The notes: generated by a model not told the origin, from the letters alone. Shown: positions 30,273 to 40,791, numbered from the stretch's first letter. The stretch is DNA of 64,000 nucleotides from Noviluteimonas gilva (GCF_009740395.1 NZ_WOXT01000001.1:864464-928463), one strand, 5' to 3'. Made by a program: numbers and translations.

Positions 30273-33200
30273 TCGCCCGCATCATTCGCGCTTCGATCGC
30301 CAACCGGCTGTTCGTGCTGGTAGCCGCCATCGCGCTGGCGGTGGCCGGCATCTGGTCCGTGCTGCACACACCGCTCGATGCCTTGCCGGACCTGTCCGAT
30401 ACGCAGGTCATCATTCGCACCGAGTGGCCGGGGCAGACGCCGCGCATCGTTGAAGATCAGGTCACATACCCGCTGACGACGACGCTGCTGTCCGTCCCCG
30501 GCGTCAAGGCGGTGCGCGGTTTCTCGTTTTTTGGCGATTCGTTCGTCTACGTGCTGTTCGACGACAAGACCGACTTGTACTGGGCTCGCTCGCGCGTGCT
30601 CGAGTATTTGAGCCAGGTCCGCGATCGCTTGCCGGAACAGGTCAATCCGGCGATAGGACCGGATGCCACGGGGTTGGGCTGGATCTACGAGTACGCACTC
30701 GTCGACCGCACCGGTCGTCACGACCTGGGACAGCTGCGGGCGTTGCAGGACTGGTTCCTGCGCTACGACCTCAAGACCGTGCCCGACGTGGCCGAAGTCG
30801 CGAGCGTCGGCGGCATGGTGCAAGCCTGGCAGATCACCCCCGACCCACAGGCGCTGGCCGCCCGCGGGATCACGATCAACCAGCTGACGGACGCCATCCA
30901 GGCCGCCAACGGCGCCACCGGCGGTTCGGTGATCGAACAGGGCGAAGCCGAGTTCATTGTCCGCAGCGAAGGCTACCTGCGCTCTCGCGCCGACTTCGAA
31001 CGCGTGCCGGTGACGACAGGCACCGATGGCGTGCCGGTCTTGCTGCAGGACGTGGCGACGGTGCAACGCGGCCCGACCTTGCGGCGCGGTATCACCGAGC
31101 TCGACGGGGAAGGGGAGGTCGCCGGTGGTGTGATCATCCTGCGTTCGGGCAAGAACGCGCTCGCGGCAATCGAAGCCGTCAAGGCCAGGCTGCAGGATTT
31201 GAAAACAAGCCTTCCGCCTGGCGTCGAGATCGTCCCGACCTACGACCGCTCCGAGCTGATCCTCGAGGCCGTGCGCAATCTCACTCGCAAGCTCGGTGAG
31301 GAATTTCTCGTCGTGGCGCTGGTGTGTGCGTTGTTCTTGTGGCACATACGCTCCTCGCTGGTGGCGGTAATTACCTTGCCGCTGGGCGTGCTCGCGGCAT
31401 TCATCGTGATGCACTATCAGGGCATCACCGCAAATCTGCTGTCGCTGGGTGGCATTGCGATCGCGATCGGCGCGATGGTCGATGCGGCGGTCGTGATGAT
31501 CGAGAACGCGCACAAGCACCTTGAACATTTCCGCGAGGCTCGGGGCCGCGAACCGGAGGGCGCCGAACGCTGGGAGCTGATGGCGGAATCCGCCAGCGAG
31601 GTCGGTCCGGCGCTGTTCGTCAGTCTGTTGGTGATCACGCTGTCATTCGTGCCTGTGTTCGCTTTGCAGGCGCAGGAAGGTCGGCTGTTCTCGCCGCTGG
31701 CCTATACCAAGACCTACGCCATGGCTGCAGCGGCGGGCCTGTCCATCACGTTGATCCCGGTGCTGATGGGATACCTGATCCGTGGTCATATCCGATCTGA
31801 GAAGGACAACCCACTCAATCGCGCCTTGATCGCGCTGTATCGGCCGGCGCTGGACGCGGTGCTGCGCTTTCCGAAACTGACGTTGGCGCTGGCGGGCGCT
31901 GTGCTGCTGCTGAGCCTGATTCCGTTCCTGCGTCTGGGCAGCGAGTTCATGCCGCCGCTGGAGGAGGGCACCTTGCTGTACATGCCATCGGCGCTGCCGG
32001 GATTGTCCGCCGGCAAGGCCGGTCAACTGCTGCAACTGACCGATCGCATGCTCAAAACCGTGCCCGAAGTGGACCACGTGTTCGGCAAGGCAGGCAGGGC
32101 AGAGAGCGCCACCGACCCGGCACCACTGGAGATGTTCGAGACCACGATCACCTTCAAGCCGCGCAACCAGTGGCGGCCCGGCATGACGCCGGAGAAGCTG
32201 CGCGAGGAACTCGACCGCGCAGTCAAGGTGCCGGGCCTGACGAACCTGTTCGTGCCGCCGATCCGCAACCGCATCGACATGCTGGCCACCGGCATCAAGA
32301 GCCCAATCGGCATCAAAGTCTCCGGCCCAGACGTCGCCGTGCTGGCGCAGGTAAGCGATCGCATCGAGCGGGTAGCACGCACCGTACCCGGCGTGAGTTC
32401 GGCGCTGGCCGAACGCATCGCGGATGGTCGCTACATCGACGTGAAGGTGCGGCCCGACGCGGCCGCCCGGTACGGTTTGAGTCAGGCCGACGTGCAGCGT
32501 TTGATTGCGACCGTAGTGGGTGGCGAACCGGTCGCGGAGACCATCCAGGGCCGCGAACGCTACCCCGTGGTGGTGCGCTATCCGCGCACGATCCGCGACT
32601 CGCCGGCCGCGCTCGCGCAGCTGCCGTTGCTCGCGCCAGGTGGTGTGCAGCTGACGTTGGGACAGGTGGCCGAGCTGAGCTACAGCGAAGGCCCGCCGAT
32701 GCTGCGCAGCGAAAACGCCCGCCTAGCCAACTATGTATACGTCGACGTGGCCGGACGCGACCTCGGTTCGGTGGTTGCCGATCTGCAACGTGCCGTCGCC
32801 AAGCAGGTGCCGATGCCGGCCGGTTACGCCGTGGGCTGGTCCGGCCAGTACGAGTACCTCAAGCGCGCCGGCGAACGCTTGCGCGTGGTGGTGCCCGCGA
32901 CGCTGGTGATCATCTTCGGGCTGATCTACCTGGTGTTCCGCCGGGCGTCGGAAGCCGCGATCATCATGCTCAGCCTTCCGTTGGCCTTGGTCGGCGGCCT
33001 CTGGCTGATCTGGGCCATGGGCCACGCGGTCTCGGTCGCAACCTTGATCGGCTTCATCGCCCTGGCCGGCGTGGCGGCGGAGTTCGGCATCATCATGCTG
33101 CTGTACCTACGCCATGCCTGGGAGCGGCAACTCGCTGCCAACCCGGCCTCCGGCGAGGCCGAGCTTGACGCTGCCATTCGCGAAGGCGCCGTGCAACGCG

Positions 33201-33442
33201 TGCGCCCGAAGGCGATGACCGTTGCCGTGATCCTCGCGGGTCTGCTCCCGATCCTGATCGGTAGTGGTGCCGGCTCCGAAGTCATGCAGCGCATCGCTGC
33301 GCCCATGGTCGGCGGCATGCTCAGTGCACCGCTGCTCTCCATGGTCGTGATCCCGGCCGCCTACCGGCTGCTGCAGCGTCATCGCCTGGCGCGATCACGG
33401 TGGACTCGTGACCCACTTCCTTCGTCGGCGTTGCCGACATGA
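30269..33442 (+). CDS. cusA: Copper/silver RND efflux pump CusA
   Basis: The 1057-residue inner-membrane pump begins [15 protein letters not shown] and has the RND layout. Its fourth helix carries [15 protein letters not shown], the form found in monovalent-metal (Cu/Ag) pumps, in contrast to the DFGLIVDGA form in CzcA upstream. Start ATG 30269 overlaps the CusB stop (ATGA). It drives Cu(I)/Ag(I) export through CusB and CusC. Confidence 0.93.
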   Translation: MIARIIRASIANRLFVLVAAIALAVAGIWSVLHTPLDALPDLSDTQVIIRTEWPGQTPRIVEDQVTYPLTTTLLSVPGVKAVRGFSFFGDSFVYVLFDDKTDLYWARSRVLEYLSQVRDRLPEQVNPAIGPDATGLGWIYEYALVDRTGRHDLGQLRALQDWFLRYDLKTVPDVAEVASVGGMVQAWQITPDPQALAARGITINQLTDAIQAANGATGGSVIEQGEAEFIVRSEGYLRSRADFERVPVTTGTDGVPVLLQDVATVQRGPTLRRGITELDGEGEVAGGVIILRSGKNALAAIEAVKARLQDLKTSLPPGVEIVPTYDRSELILEAVRNLTRKLGEEFLVVALVCALFLWHIRSSLVAVITLPLGVLAAFIVMHYQGITANLLSLGGIAIAIGAMVDAAVVMIENAHKHLEHFREARGREPEGAERWELMAESASEVGPALFVSLLVITLSFVPVFALQAQEGRLFSPLAYTKTYAMAAAAGLSITLIPVLMGYLIRGHIRSEKDNPLNRALIALYRPALDAVLRFPKLTLALAGAVLLLSLIPFLRLGSEFMPPLEEGTLLYMPSALPGLSAGKAGQLLQLTDRMLKTVPEVDHVFGKAGRAESATDPAPLEMFETTITFKPRNQWRPGMTPEKLREELDRAVKVPGLTNLFVPPIRNRIDMLATGIKSPIGIKVSGPDVAVLAQVSDRIERVARTVPGVSSALAERIADGRYIDVKVRPDAAARYGLSQADVQRLIATVVGGEPVAETIQGRERYPVVVRYPRTIRDSPAALAQLPLLAPGGVQLTLGQVAELSYSEGPPMLRSENARLANYVYVDVAGRDLGSVVADLQRAVAKQVPMPAGYAVGWSGQYEYLKRAGERLRVVVPATLVIIFGLIYLVFRRASEAAIIMLSLPLALVGGLWLIWAMGHAVSVATLIGFIALAGVAAEFGIIMLLYLRHAWERQLAANPASGEAELDAAIREGAVQRVRPKAMTVAVILAGLLPILIGSGAGSEVMQRIAAPMVGGMLSAPLLSMVVIPAAYRLLQRHRLARSRWTRDPLPSSALPT

Positions 33443-33509
33443 CGGACCACGGCGAGCGACGCGCTTGGCGCTCGCCGTGCCACTCCCTCTGGCTTATCAG
33501 GAGGTTTCC

Positions 33510-33875
33510 ATGAAATTGCATCTGACATCGCTCGCCATCAGCCTGCTGCTCCCGATCGCCGCTGCGGCCGCGCCGCGTGAGCGAGCCCCAGTCGGCTCGG
33601 TCCATCAGGTCGGCGATCATCAGCTCCAAGTGTGCTTCAAGCACACGCCGCGACCGGACGTCGGCATGTCACTGGCGATTCAACGCGGCTCCATCCCCTT
33701 CAAGAGCAGCGGTGCGACGCTGTTCAAAACCATCGGGCACGCGCGCGTCACCGCCACCGAGGCCTCGTGTGTGACCGCCGAGTTGGTGGATGGCGTCGCG
33801 AAGCGCTACGACCGCGTCATCATGACGGACGCGACCGCTGCTACCGAAAAGGGCGATTGCCGTTGCCCTTGCTGA
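33510..33875 (+). CDS. Small exported protein downstream of cusA
   Basis: The 121-residue protein has a signal peptide (MKLHLTSLAISLLLPIAAAA) and a short mature domain ending in the cysteine cluster CRCPC. A strong AGGAGG ribosome-binding site (33499-33504) precedes the ATG. No family is recognised. Its place after cusA and the terminal cysteines suggest a periplasmic metal-linked accessory. Confidence 0.65.
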   Translation: MKLHLTSLAISLLLPIAAAAAPRERAPVGSVHQVGDHQLQVCFKHTPRPDVGMSLAIQRGSIPFKSSGATLFKTIGHARVTATEASCVTAELVDGVAKRYDRVIMTDATAATEKGDCRCPC

Positions 33876-33955
33876 CGAAGCCTGACCACCTGCGCATTGC
33901 TAGCTGCACGTGGATGGTCTCTTTTTTCACCAATCACCTCGACCAAGGAGTTCCC

Positions 33956-34350
33956 ATGAAAACGCCCACCCTGGTGCTCACGCTTGCCCTGCTGACCGCC
34001 TTTCGTCGCCGTCGTATGACGCGAATGCCCCAGTGACCGCCGCCACTCCGGAAACGCCCGCAGAATCGAAGGCGCCCGCGCCAGCTCCGGCCGAATCGAT
34101 GTCCATGCCAGAAACGGCACAAGCAGCCGCCACGGCCTCAGCCAGTGGCACGGTCGAGGCGGTCGACGCCGCCGCCAAGACGATCACGATCGCGCACGGA
34201 CCTGTCGAGGCACTGAAATGGCCGGCGATGACCATGACCTTCAAGGCACCCGATGTGGATCTGGCGTCGGTCAAGCAAGGCGATCAAGTCGAGTTCGAGT
34301 TCACCTCGAGCGGTATGGACGGCACGATCACCAAGATCACGCACAAATAG
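33956..34350 (+). pseudogene. cusF: CusF-like copper chaperone with a one-base frameshift in its signal peptide
   Basis: Downstream of the break is an intact CusF domain. It has the copper-site residues H (IAHGPVEAL), W and two Met (KWPAMTMTF), then VKQGDQVEFEF as in CusF. The start at 33956 gives a good signal, MKTPTLVLTLALLTA, but then runs out of frame into RRRRM and a stop. Adding one base at about 34001 would restore a lipobox, LTAC, joined to SSPSYDANAPV in the correct frame. It is therefore either a recent loss-of-function mutation or a sequence error. The domain itself is untouched. Confidence 0.8.
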
Positions 34351-34510
34351 TTCGGCTCCTCGACCTATAAGTCCGAGGCGTCAAACCTGGGGCTTCTGGC
34401 CCCAGCACTCGGGGAAGTGGGCTTGTTCGGTACCCTAGTAGGGGAATAGGCTCGCCAACCACAGGCAACGCATATGCGCGTCCGCAGTCTTTGGCGGAGA
34501 CTTCGCGGAA
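34351..34510. other. Non-coding stretch at the end of the metal island, with a weak hairpin
   Basis: No gene is seen. A hairpin CTGGGGC-TTCTG-GCCCCAG lies at 34387-34405 but is not followed by a run of T, so it is at best a weak terminator of the cus operon. The right copy of the island's direct repeat follows at 34511. Confidence 0.4.
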
Positions 34511-34530
34511 GTGAGTCAGATCGTGAGTCA
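34511..34530 (+). repeat. Right 20-bp direct repeat of the metal island (possible attR)
   Basis: GTGAGTCAGATCGTGAGTCA matches the copy at 15091-15110 in 18 of 20 positions. Beyond it the genes are ordinary chromosomal ones, so this is a sensible right boundary. The copy also contains GTGAGTCA twice in tandem. Confidence 0.5.
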
Positions 34531-34640
34531 GGATCTGGGGCGCTTCGGGTGGTTTGTATTATTCATCAGGTGGTTACGCAATCTTTTCGGTTGCTGGTGG
34601 GCCCACCACGATCCAGTCGCGCGGCCCTACACTGGCCGGC

Positions 34641-35192
34641 ATGGCCGCCCCCGACCCCACCACGATCGTCTTGCACAAGCCGGTCGGCTACGACGCGATC
34701 GAGGGCCGCAAACTCGCGCGCACGCTGATCACGCCGGAATCGCGCTGGACCGAATTCGCCACGCGCATCGAATCGATCGACGACCACTTCGTGCGACTGA
34801 CGCCGCTGGTGCCGCTCGATCGCGAAGACAGTGGGATGATGGTGTTCTCGCAGGACGGCCGCATCTGGCGTCGCCTCACGGAAGACGCGGACAGCATCGA
34901 GCACGAGTACATCGTCGAGGTGTCCGGTGAGATCGCGCCGTGGGGACTGCGGCGACTCAACCATGGGTTGTTCTACCGCCGACGTGAGCTGCCGCCGTGC
35001 AAGGTGAGCTGGCAGAACGAGATCCGCCTGCGCTTCGCGATCAAGGGCGCGGAGCCGGGGCAACTGCGCGACATGTGCAAGCAAGTCGGCTTGGACGTTG
35101 TGGCGATCAAGCGCATCCGCATCGGCAAGGTGTCGCTGGGCAAGATGCCGGTGGGGACGTGGCGCTATTTCCCGGTGGGTGAAAAATTCTGA
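34641..35192 (+). CDS. rRNA pseudouridine synthase, RluF/RsuA family
   Basis: The 183-residue protein resembles the RsuA/RluB/E/F family. It carries the catalytic-loop form PLDREDSGMMVFSQDG, with Asp in the place of the catalytic residue, and the C-terminal KRIRIGKVSLGKMPVG segment typical of the family. It lacks the N-terminal S4 RNA-binding domain of many members. Start ATG 34641. The likely role is modification of a uridine in ribosomal RNA. It is the first clearly chromosomal gene after the metal island. Confidence 0.82.
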   Translation: MAAPDPTTIVLHKPVGYDAIEGRKLARTLITPESRWTEFATRIESIDDHFVRLTPLVPLDREDSGMMVFSQDGRIWRRLTEDADSIEHEYIVEVSGEIAPWGLRRLNHGLFYRRRELPPCKVSWQNEIRLRFAIKGAEPGQLRDMCKQVGLDVVAIKRIRIGKVSLGKMPVGTWRYFPVGEKF

Positions 35193-35205
35193 CGAGGTGC
35201 CGTGC

Positions 35206-35595
35206 ATGGCCATGAAGAAGTCCATTCCGGCTGCATCCCCAGACGCGTATCTCGCCGCGCTCGACGGCTGGCGCAAACCGCTCGTCGAGCGCCTGCGCAA
35301 GGCCACGCTGTCGGCGGGCGCGCTCGAAGAACGCATCAAGTGGGGCCACCTCGTTTACTTCCACAACGGCCCGGTGTTGTTGATTCGCGCCGAAGACGAG
35401 CGCGTGCTGTTCGGCTTCTGGCGCGGCAAGCGCTTGCGCGACCTGGATGACCGGCTCAAGGGCAACGGCAAGTACGAACTCGCGACGATCGAATTGAGGG
35501 AAGGCGACGCACTCACTGCCACCAAGGCGAAGCAGATGGTCGTCGCCGCGATCGCGTTGAACGACACGCTGGGCGATCCCACCGCGAAAACATGA
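35206..35595 (+). CDS. DUF1801 domain protein
   Basis: A 129-residue protein matching the DUF1801 (YdhG-like) family. It has the typical WRKPLVERLRKATL opening and the EERIKWGHLVYFHNGPVLLI core. No enzymatic role is established for the family. Start ATG 35206. Its stop overlaps the start of the phosphatase-like gene (ATGA). Confidence 0.75.
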   Translation: MAMKKSIPAASPDAYLAALDGWRKPLVERLRKATLSAGALEERIKWGHLVYFHNGPVLLIRAEDERVLFGFWRGKRLRDLDDRLKGNGKYELATIELREGDALTATKAKQMVVAAIALNDTLGDPTAKT

Positions 35596-35918
35596 CCAAC
35601 GTTCTTTTTCTCTGCAGCCAGAATCGACTGCGCAGTCCCACCGCCGAGCAGGTCTTCGCCAATTGGCCCGGCATCGAAACCTCGTCGGCCGGCCTCAACC
35701 ACGACGCCGAGAATCCGCTCACGCCCGAGCTGTTGCAGTGGGCGGACCTGGTGTTCGTCATGGAGCGCGCGCATCGCAACAAGCTGTCGACGCGCTTCCG
35801 CGCGCACATCGGCGGCAAACGCATCGTGGTGCTGGGGATCCCGGACGATTACGCGTACATGGATCCCGCGCTCGTGACGCTGTTGAAGGCGAAGGTGCCG
35901 AAACACCTTCGCGCTTGA
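35592..35918 (+). CDS. Low-molecular-weight protein tyrosine phosphatase-like protein
   Basis: A 108-residue protein with the phosphate-binding loop C8-SQNRL-R14-S near the N terminus (C-x5-R-S), as in low-molecular-weight phosphatases. It is shorter than the usual 150-170 residues. The C-terminal general-acid Asp is not obvious, though DDYAYMDP near the end may serve. It is coupled to the DUF1801 gene by an ATGA overlap. Substrate unknown. Confidence 0.75.
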   Translation: MTNVLFLCSQNRLRSPTAEQVFANWPGIETSSAGLNHDAENPLTPELLQWADLVFVMERAHRNKLSTRFRAHIGGKRIVVLGIPDDYAYMDPALVTLLKAKVPKHLRA

Positions 35919-35919
35919 T

Positions 35920-37215
35920 TCAATGCATCGCGCGTAGGGGCGCCTGCGTCGTCGTCGCTTCCACCACGCCGATGCGCGATCCCCGCAGCCCGTACCAGGC
36001 GATGTACGCGTAGCACAGCAGCGGCAGCACGAAGGCCGGCTGGATGCCGATGCGATCGGCCAGCATGCCCTGCAGCAGCGGCACGATCGCGCCGCCCACG
36101 ATCGCCATCACCAGCAGGCTCGACGCCTTGCCGGTCAGCGAGCCCATGCCTTCGATCGCCGAAGTGAAGATCGTCGGGAACATGATCGAGTTGAACAGGC
36201 CGATCGCGAGCACGCTGTACATCGCGACGTTGCCCTTCGTGCCCATCGTGATGGCCAGCAACACCGCGGCGACGACCGCGCACAGCGCGAGCAACTTGCG
36301 TGCATCGACGACGGTCATCAACGCGGCGCCGATGAAGCGGCCCACCATCGCGCCGCCCCAGTAGTAGACGAGATAGCGGCTCGCGGTGGCTTCGCTCAGG
36401 CCGCCGATTTCCGGGCGCGCCATGTAGTTGATCAGGAAGCTGCCGATCGCGACTTCCGCGCCCACGTACAGGAAGATCGCGATCACGCCCCAACGCAAGT
36501 GCGCGCGTTGCAACGCATGGCGATAGCTGTGGTGGCGTTCTTCGCCCGCGTCGACGCCCTGCTTCAGCGAGGGAATGCGCAGCACCAGCACGAGGATCGC
36601 CATCGCGACCAGGCCGCCGGCGAGCAACAGGTACGGCACCTGCACCGAACGCGCCTGCGTCGTGCGATAGGCCTCCAGCGCATCGGGCGAGAGCGCGGCG
36701 AGTTGATCGGCGCCGAGCACTGCGGCAGACAGGATCAGCGGGCCGATGAAGAACGGGAACACCGTCGTGCCCAGCGAGTTGAGTGCCTGCGCGAGATTGA
36801 GGCGGCTGTGCGACGTCGCCGCCGGGCCGAGCAGGCTGATGTAGGGATTGGCGGCCACCTGCAGCAAGGTGATGCCGCTCGCCAGCACGAAGAGCGCCAG
36901 CAGGAAGACGTTGTAGGACGGCAGGCGTGCCGCGGGGTAGAACAGTGCCGCGCCGATGGCCGCCGTGATCAGCCCGACGACGATGCTGGGCTTGTAGCCG
37001 ATGCGCGAAACGATCGCGCCAGACGGCAGCGACATCAGGAAATACGCACCGAAGAAGGTGAACTGGATCAGCATCGTCTGCGCGTAGTTCATCGAGAACA
37101 CGGCTTTCAGATGCGGGATCAGCACGTCGTTGAGGCTCGTCATGCCGCCCCATGCGAAGAAGATGAGGCTGACGATCGCGATGGCGACGGGACTGGAGAG
37201 TTCGCGTGTCTTCAT
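35920..37215 (-). CDS. Sugar MFS transporter, FucP/GlcP family
   Basis: The 431-residue protein has twelve predicted membrane helices and the FucP-family opening FFAWGGMTSLNDVLIPHLK. It belongs to the fucose/glucose/N-acetylglucosamine proton symporters. In this operon, after a GH3 glucosidase, glucose or a short glucoside is the likely cargo. The start at 37215 overlaps the deacetylase stop (ATGA). It is the last gene of the minus-strand operon. Confidence 0.88.
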   Translation of the reverse strand: MKTRELSSPVAIAIVSLIFFAWGGMTSLNDVLIPHLKAVFSMNYAQTMLIQFTFFGAYFLMSLPSGAIVSRIGYKPSIVVGLITAAIGAALFYPAARLPSYNVFLLALFVLASGITLLQVAANPYISLLGPAATSHSRLNLAQALNSLGTTVFPFFIGPLILSAAVLGADQLAALSPDALEAYRTTQARSVQVPYLLLAGGLVAMAILVLVLRIPSLKQGVDAGEERHHSYRHALQRAHLRWGVIAIFLYVGAEVAIGSFLINYMARPEIGGLSEATASRYLVYYWGGAMVGRFIGAALMTVVDARKLLALCAVVAAVLLAITMGTKGNVAMYSVLAIGLFNSIMFPTIFTSAIEGMGSLTGKASSLLVMAIVGGAIVPLLQGMLADRIGIQPAFVLPLLCYAYIAWYGLRGSRIGVVEATTTQAPLRAMH

Positions 37216-38036
37216 TTGGGTTCCCGTCGTGAGCGAATGTAGGTGGCGATGTCGTCGAAGGTCGCGACCCAAAGGGTATCGCGATGCGCGGCCAGGTAAT
37301 CGAGCAATGCGTCGTGCGCCTGCGCGGAGGTGGTGAGGTAATCGCCACCCACGCCATGGAAGGTGAAGCTGACCATCGTTCCCTTGCGCGCGGCGTCTTC
37401 GACGAGGGCGATCAGTTGCGCGCCTGTCAGGCCGACCGGCGCCATGACGGGCACGGCGTTCGGATCGAGCGCCGCCATTTCGGACACCACCGCATCGCCG
37501 GGGACGCGCAGACCGTCGAACAGGGGCGATACGCCGTCGACGTAATCCTTGCCGCCCGCAAGCCGATCACCGCAGGGCGGCGTGAACGTGCGGCGATCCC
37601 GTCCGTCGATCGCGTGCAACATCGCATTCGCGAGGCGCACCTCCTCATGCATCTGCGGCGGCGTCATCGTGTCGAGATTGCGATACGGCACGACCCACTC
37701 GCGACCTTCCTGCGATGCCGAGCACGGGTGAAACAGCGTGTGGTTGCCGAGCTCGTTGCCGTCGGCGGCCACGGCGCGCCAATCGTCGAGTCGCTTCGCC
37801 ACGGTGTCGTTCGCCAGCGTCAGGTAGAACGATGCCTTCAACCCGCGCTTCTTCAACGCGGGGACGGCGATATCCAACTGCGAGGGCAACGCATCATCGT
37901 AGGCCAGGCTCACCGCGGCCCTGCGTCCATCGGGCCATGCGAAGCCTTGCGCATGCGCCGATGCGGCGCATGCGAGCAACAAGAGACCGAGCGCGCTCCG
38001 CACCGAAGGCTCAGGGCGTGCCGCAGTCGATCGCAT
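37212..38036 (-). CDS. Secreted polysaccharide deacetylase-like protein
   Basis: The 274-residue protein has a signal peptide (ending ASAHAQ) and a NodB-type deacetylase fold. SLAYDDALPSQLD supplies the Asp pair and GNHTLFHPC the metal His pair (H-x4-H type), with a closing SFTFHGVGGDY segment. It would remove acetyl groups from a polysaccharide or cleave a related bond. It lies between the GH3 enzyme (26-bp overlap) and the sugar transporter (4-bp overlap), so it is part of the glucoside operon. Confidence 0.8.
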   Translation of the reverse strand: MRSTAARPEPSVRSALGLLLLACAASAHAQGFAWPDGRRAAVSLAYDDALPSQLDIAVPALKKRGLKASFYLTLANDTVAKRLDDWRAVAADGNELGNHTLFHPCSASQEGREWVVPYRNLDTMTPPQMHEEVRLANAMLHAIDGRDRRTFTPPCGDRLAGGKDYVDGVSPLFDGLRVPGDAVVSEMAALDPNAVPVMAPVGLTGAQLIALVEDAARKGTMVSFTFHGVGGDYLTTSAQAHDALLDYLAAHRDTLWVATFDDIATYIRSRREPK

Positions 38037-40557
38037 CGGCAGCGCGCGCCGCGCCCGCGACGACCGCGATGCGCGTGAATGAGGCCGAGAACGGCGCGGT
38101 CACCGACACACTGAACGGCTCGACCACCGCACCGACATCGACCTTGCGCTGCGAGAAGCACTTCAACGGCACCTTGAGCGTCGCCTTCGTACCGATCGCG
38201 AGCTTCGACAGGGCAGGCGCGATATCGACGCCGTCGCAGGTCTTGCCGCAATTCATCGCCAGCACGACCGGCGAAGTCGGCGCCGCATGCACGATGACAT
38301 CGAACTGCAGCGCGCCGTCGGCGAACGCGATGTTGTTGAGATTGACGGGGCCCGCGCTGCGCGCGAACACGCGCGCAGGCGCATGCCACGTCACGCGCTT
38401 GGCGTCCTGCTGCGTGTTGACCTGGCTGGTCGCGACTTCGATCGCGGGCTTGGCCGTCGGGAAGCGCAGCGTGTCGTTGAGCGATGCACCGATGGCCTGC
38501 GTCGCGCCGTTCGCTTCGACCTGCAGCGCGAAGGGCGCGGCCGCGGCGGTGTTGAACACCGGCACCGAGGTCGCTTCACCGCAGCTCGTCACCGTCGATT
38601 CGTCGAGATGCGCGACCGGCGCGGGCTTCGCGTAGGTCAGCCCGTACATGCGTGCGAACAGCGGCGGGTTCTTCGGGTCGGGCCGGTTCTCCGGCGCCGG
38701 GCAGGGCGTGCCCGGCCACGAAAACGGCAGGCGCCCCTGGAAATCGAAGCGCGGCTTGCCATCCTTCGATGCGACGAGCACATCGGTGATGCCGCCGCCT
38801 TCCGAACCCGGCCACCACGCGGCGACGAACGCGTTGGACAGATTCAACAAATCGTTGGTGTACAGCGGACGGCCCGACAACAGCACCGTGACCACCGGCT
38901 TGCCCGTCGCCGCCGCGGCGCGCACCGCGGCAAGGTCCGCGGGAAAACGACGGCTATGCGACATCGTTTCGGACGCGATGATGTCGCCATTGGTTTCGGC
39001 GTACGGCGTTTCGCCGATCACCGCGACGACCGCATCGAACTTGCTCGCGTCGACGTTCTCGCCGCGCGCATCGAATGTCACGTGATCCGCACCGAGCGCT
39101 TCGCGCATCGCGGCCAACACCGTATCGGCGTTGCGATAGTCCGCGTTCGTGTTGTCCGTGCCCTGCCAGGTGAGCGACCAGCCACCGGCCTGGCGCGGCA
39201 TGTCGTCGGCGCCCGGGCCCACCACCAGCACGCGCATGCCCGGCTTCAGCGGCAACGCGCCGTTCTCGTTCTTCAGCAGCACCAGCGATTTGCGCACGGC
39301 TTCGCGCGCGAGCTCGCGGTGCACGACGGCCGATTCCTTGCCGGCGTAACGCCCATCGGACGGCTTGCGGTCGAACAACCCCGCGCGCAGCTTCACCCGC
39401 AGGATGCGCGTCACCGCATCGTCGATGCGCGACATCGGGATTTCGCCCGCCTCCACTTGTTTCGTCGTGTTGGCGATGAAGGCCTTCCAGTCCTCGGGCA
39501 CCATCACCATGTCCATGCCCGCGTTGATCGACTGCGGGCAGCTCGCGTTCGAACAACCGGGCACCTGCGCGATGCCGTTCCAGTCGGAGACGAGCAGGCC
39601 GTCGAAGCCCATCTTCTGCTTGAGCGCGACGGTCAGCAGTTCGTGCGTGCCGTGCATCTTGCCGTAGTCGACGCCGGCTTCGACGTCGTGCCAACTGTTG
39701 AACGACGCCATCACCGTCTGCACGCCTTCTCCGAGCGCGCCGTAATAGCCCTGGCCGTGCACGTTGATCATTTCGCGCAGGGGAATGACCGCGTTGCCCT
39801 GGTCGTGGCCCTGGTCGGTCGCGCCATCGCCGATGTAGTGCTTCGCGGTCGCGACCACCGTGCCGTCGCCGCGCAAATCGCCCTGGAAGCCGCGGATGTA
39901 GTCGGCCGCGTACGCACGCACGAGCGCGGGATCGGAGGAGAAGCTTTCGTAACTGCGGCCCCAGCGCACGTTCTGCGCGACGGCCAGCGTCGGCGCGAAC
40001 ACCCAGTCGATGCCGGTGGCGCGCGTGGCTTGCGCGGTCGCCTGCCCGATGCGCTCGACGAGGGCCGGCTCATGGGCCGCGCCCAGGCCGATGTTGTGCG
40101 GGAACAGCGTCGCGCCGAAGACGTTGCTGTGGCCATGCACGGCGTCGGTGCCCCAGATCACGGGGATCGGCGTCTTCGCGTCGCTGCGCATCGAGGCATC
40201 GTGGTACGCATCGGCCAGCCGCAGCCAATCGGTGACGGTCGCGTGCTTGTTCATCGACGGCCAGGAGCCACCGCCGTTCAACACCGAGCCGATGTGGTAG
40301 CGGCGCACTTCGTCCGGCGTGATCGCCTTGATCTCCGGCTGCGTCATCTGGCCGATCTTCTCGGCCAGCGTCATGTCCGAAAGGATGCGCGCGATGCGCG
40401 CTTCCAGCACCGCGTCGGTTTTCACCGGGCTTTCGATGCGCGGCCAATCCGCGAGCGGCGCGGCCGTCGTGGATGCGGGCTGCGCCGCGTCGCTGCTTGC
40501 GGTCATTGCGAGGCCCATGGCCAACGCGCCTGCTCCCACGAAGACGTTCGCCTGCAC
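38011..40557 (-). CDS. Glycoside hydrolase family 3 beta-glucosidase (exo-1,3/1,4-glucosidase type)
   Basis: The 848-residue enzyme has a signal peptide, the GH3 N-terminal TIM barrel, with nucleophile D325 in LLVSDWNGI, the C-terminal sandwich domain and an extra C-terminal galactose-binding-like region of about 200 residues. Its opening, LSDMTLAEKIGQMTQPE, is typical of the Xanthomonas exo-glucosidases. The start is taken as GTG 40557, because AGGAG lies 7 bp before it and this gives the right signal peptide; a longer frame upstream has no such site. It probably frees glucose from beta-glucan oligomers in the periplasm. A LacI-type operator lies 62 bp upstream. Confidence 0.92.
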   Translation of the reverse strand: MQANVFVGAGALAMGLAMTASSDAAQPASTTAAPLADWPRIESPVKTDAVLEARIARILSDMTLAEKIGQMTQPEIKAITPDEVRRYHIGSVLNGGGSWPSMNKHATVTDWLRLADAYHDASMRSDAKTPIPVIWGTDAVHGHSNVFGATLFPHNIGLGAAHEPALVERIGQATAQATRATGIDWVFAPTLAVAQNVRWGRSYESFSSDPALVRAYAADYIRGFQGDLRGDGTVVATAKHYIGDGATDQGHDQGNAVIPLREMINVHGQGYYGALGEGVQTVMASFNSWHDVEAGVDYGKMHGTHELLTVALKQKMGFDGLLVSDWNGIAQVPGCSNASCPQSINAGMDMVMVPEDWKAFIANTTKQVEAGEIPMSRIDDAVTRILRVKLRAGLFDRKPSDGRYAGKESAVVHRELAREAVRKSLVLLKNENGALPLKPGMRVLVVGPGADDMPRQAGGWSLTWQGTDNTNADYRNADTVLAAMREALGADHVTFDARGENVDASKFDAVVAVIGETPYAETNGDIIASETMSHSRRFPADLAAVRAAAATGKPVVTVLLSGRPLYTNDLLNLSNAFVAAWWPGSEGGGITDVLVASKDGKPRFDFQGRLPFSWPGTPCPAPENRPDPKNPPLFARMYGLTYAKPAPVAHLDESTVTSCGEATSVPVFNTAAAAPFALQVEANGATQAIGASLNDTLRFPTAKPAIEVATSQVNTQQDAKRVTWHAPARVFARSAGPVNLNNIAFADGALQFDVIVHAAPTSPVVLAMNCGKTCDGVDIAPALSKLAIGTKATLKVPLKCFSQRKVDVGAVVEPFSVSVTAPFSASFTRIAVVAGAARAADAIDCGTP

Positions 40558-40619
40558 GCTCGCGCTCCTGTTGCATCCAATGCGGGGGGAACCGCGCGGG
40601 CGCGAGCCCGCCGGTTTGC

Positions 40620-40633
40620 TGACAGCGCTGTCA
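40620..40633. promoter_or_regulatory. LacI-type operator upstream of the GH3 operon
   Basis: TGACAGCGCTGTCA is a perfect 14-bp palindrome with the central CG of LacI-family sites. It lies between the divergent GH3 and lacI-type genes. An identical site lies upstream of the TonB receptor. Confidence 0.85.
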
Positions 40634-40791
40634 ATACAGGCGCCCAAGGGGGTTGTCAATTCGTGCGGCGCAGCATTTCGCGCGCGACTGCAGACCGACC
40701 GGGCATACCGGCAGGTATGGGAACCACGCGCGTGCTCGTGCATCCATTCTGGCAAGATGCGCCGCGCCCACGACCCCATTCACGCCACGTG

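Noticed and set aside
34387-34405. Hairpin CTGGGGC-TTCTG-GCCCCAG as a cus terminator
   Set aside because: No T-run follows, so a rho-independent terminator is not supported; recorded only as a weak hairpin.
38287-40791. Long plus-strand extension in front of the LacI gene
   Set aside because: It is antisense to the GH3 enzyme, and the regulator's helix-turn-helix begins right after ATG 40792, so the extension is not part of the protein.
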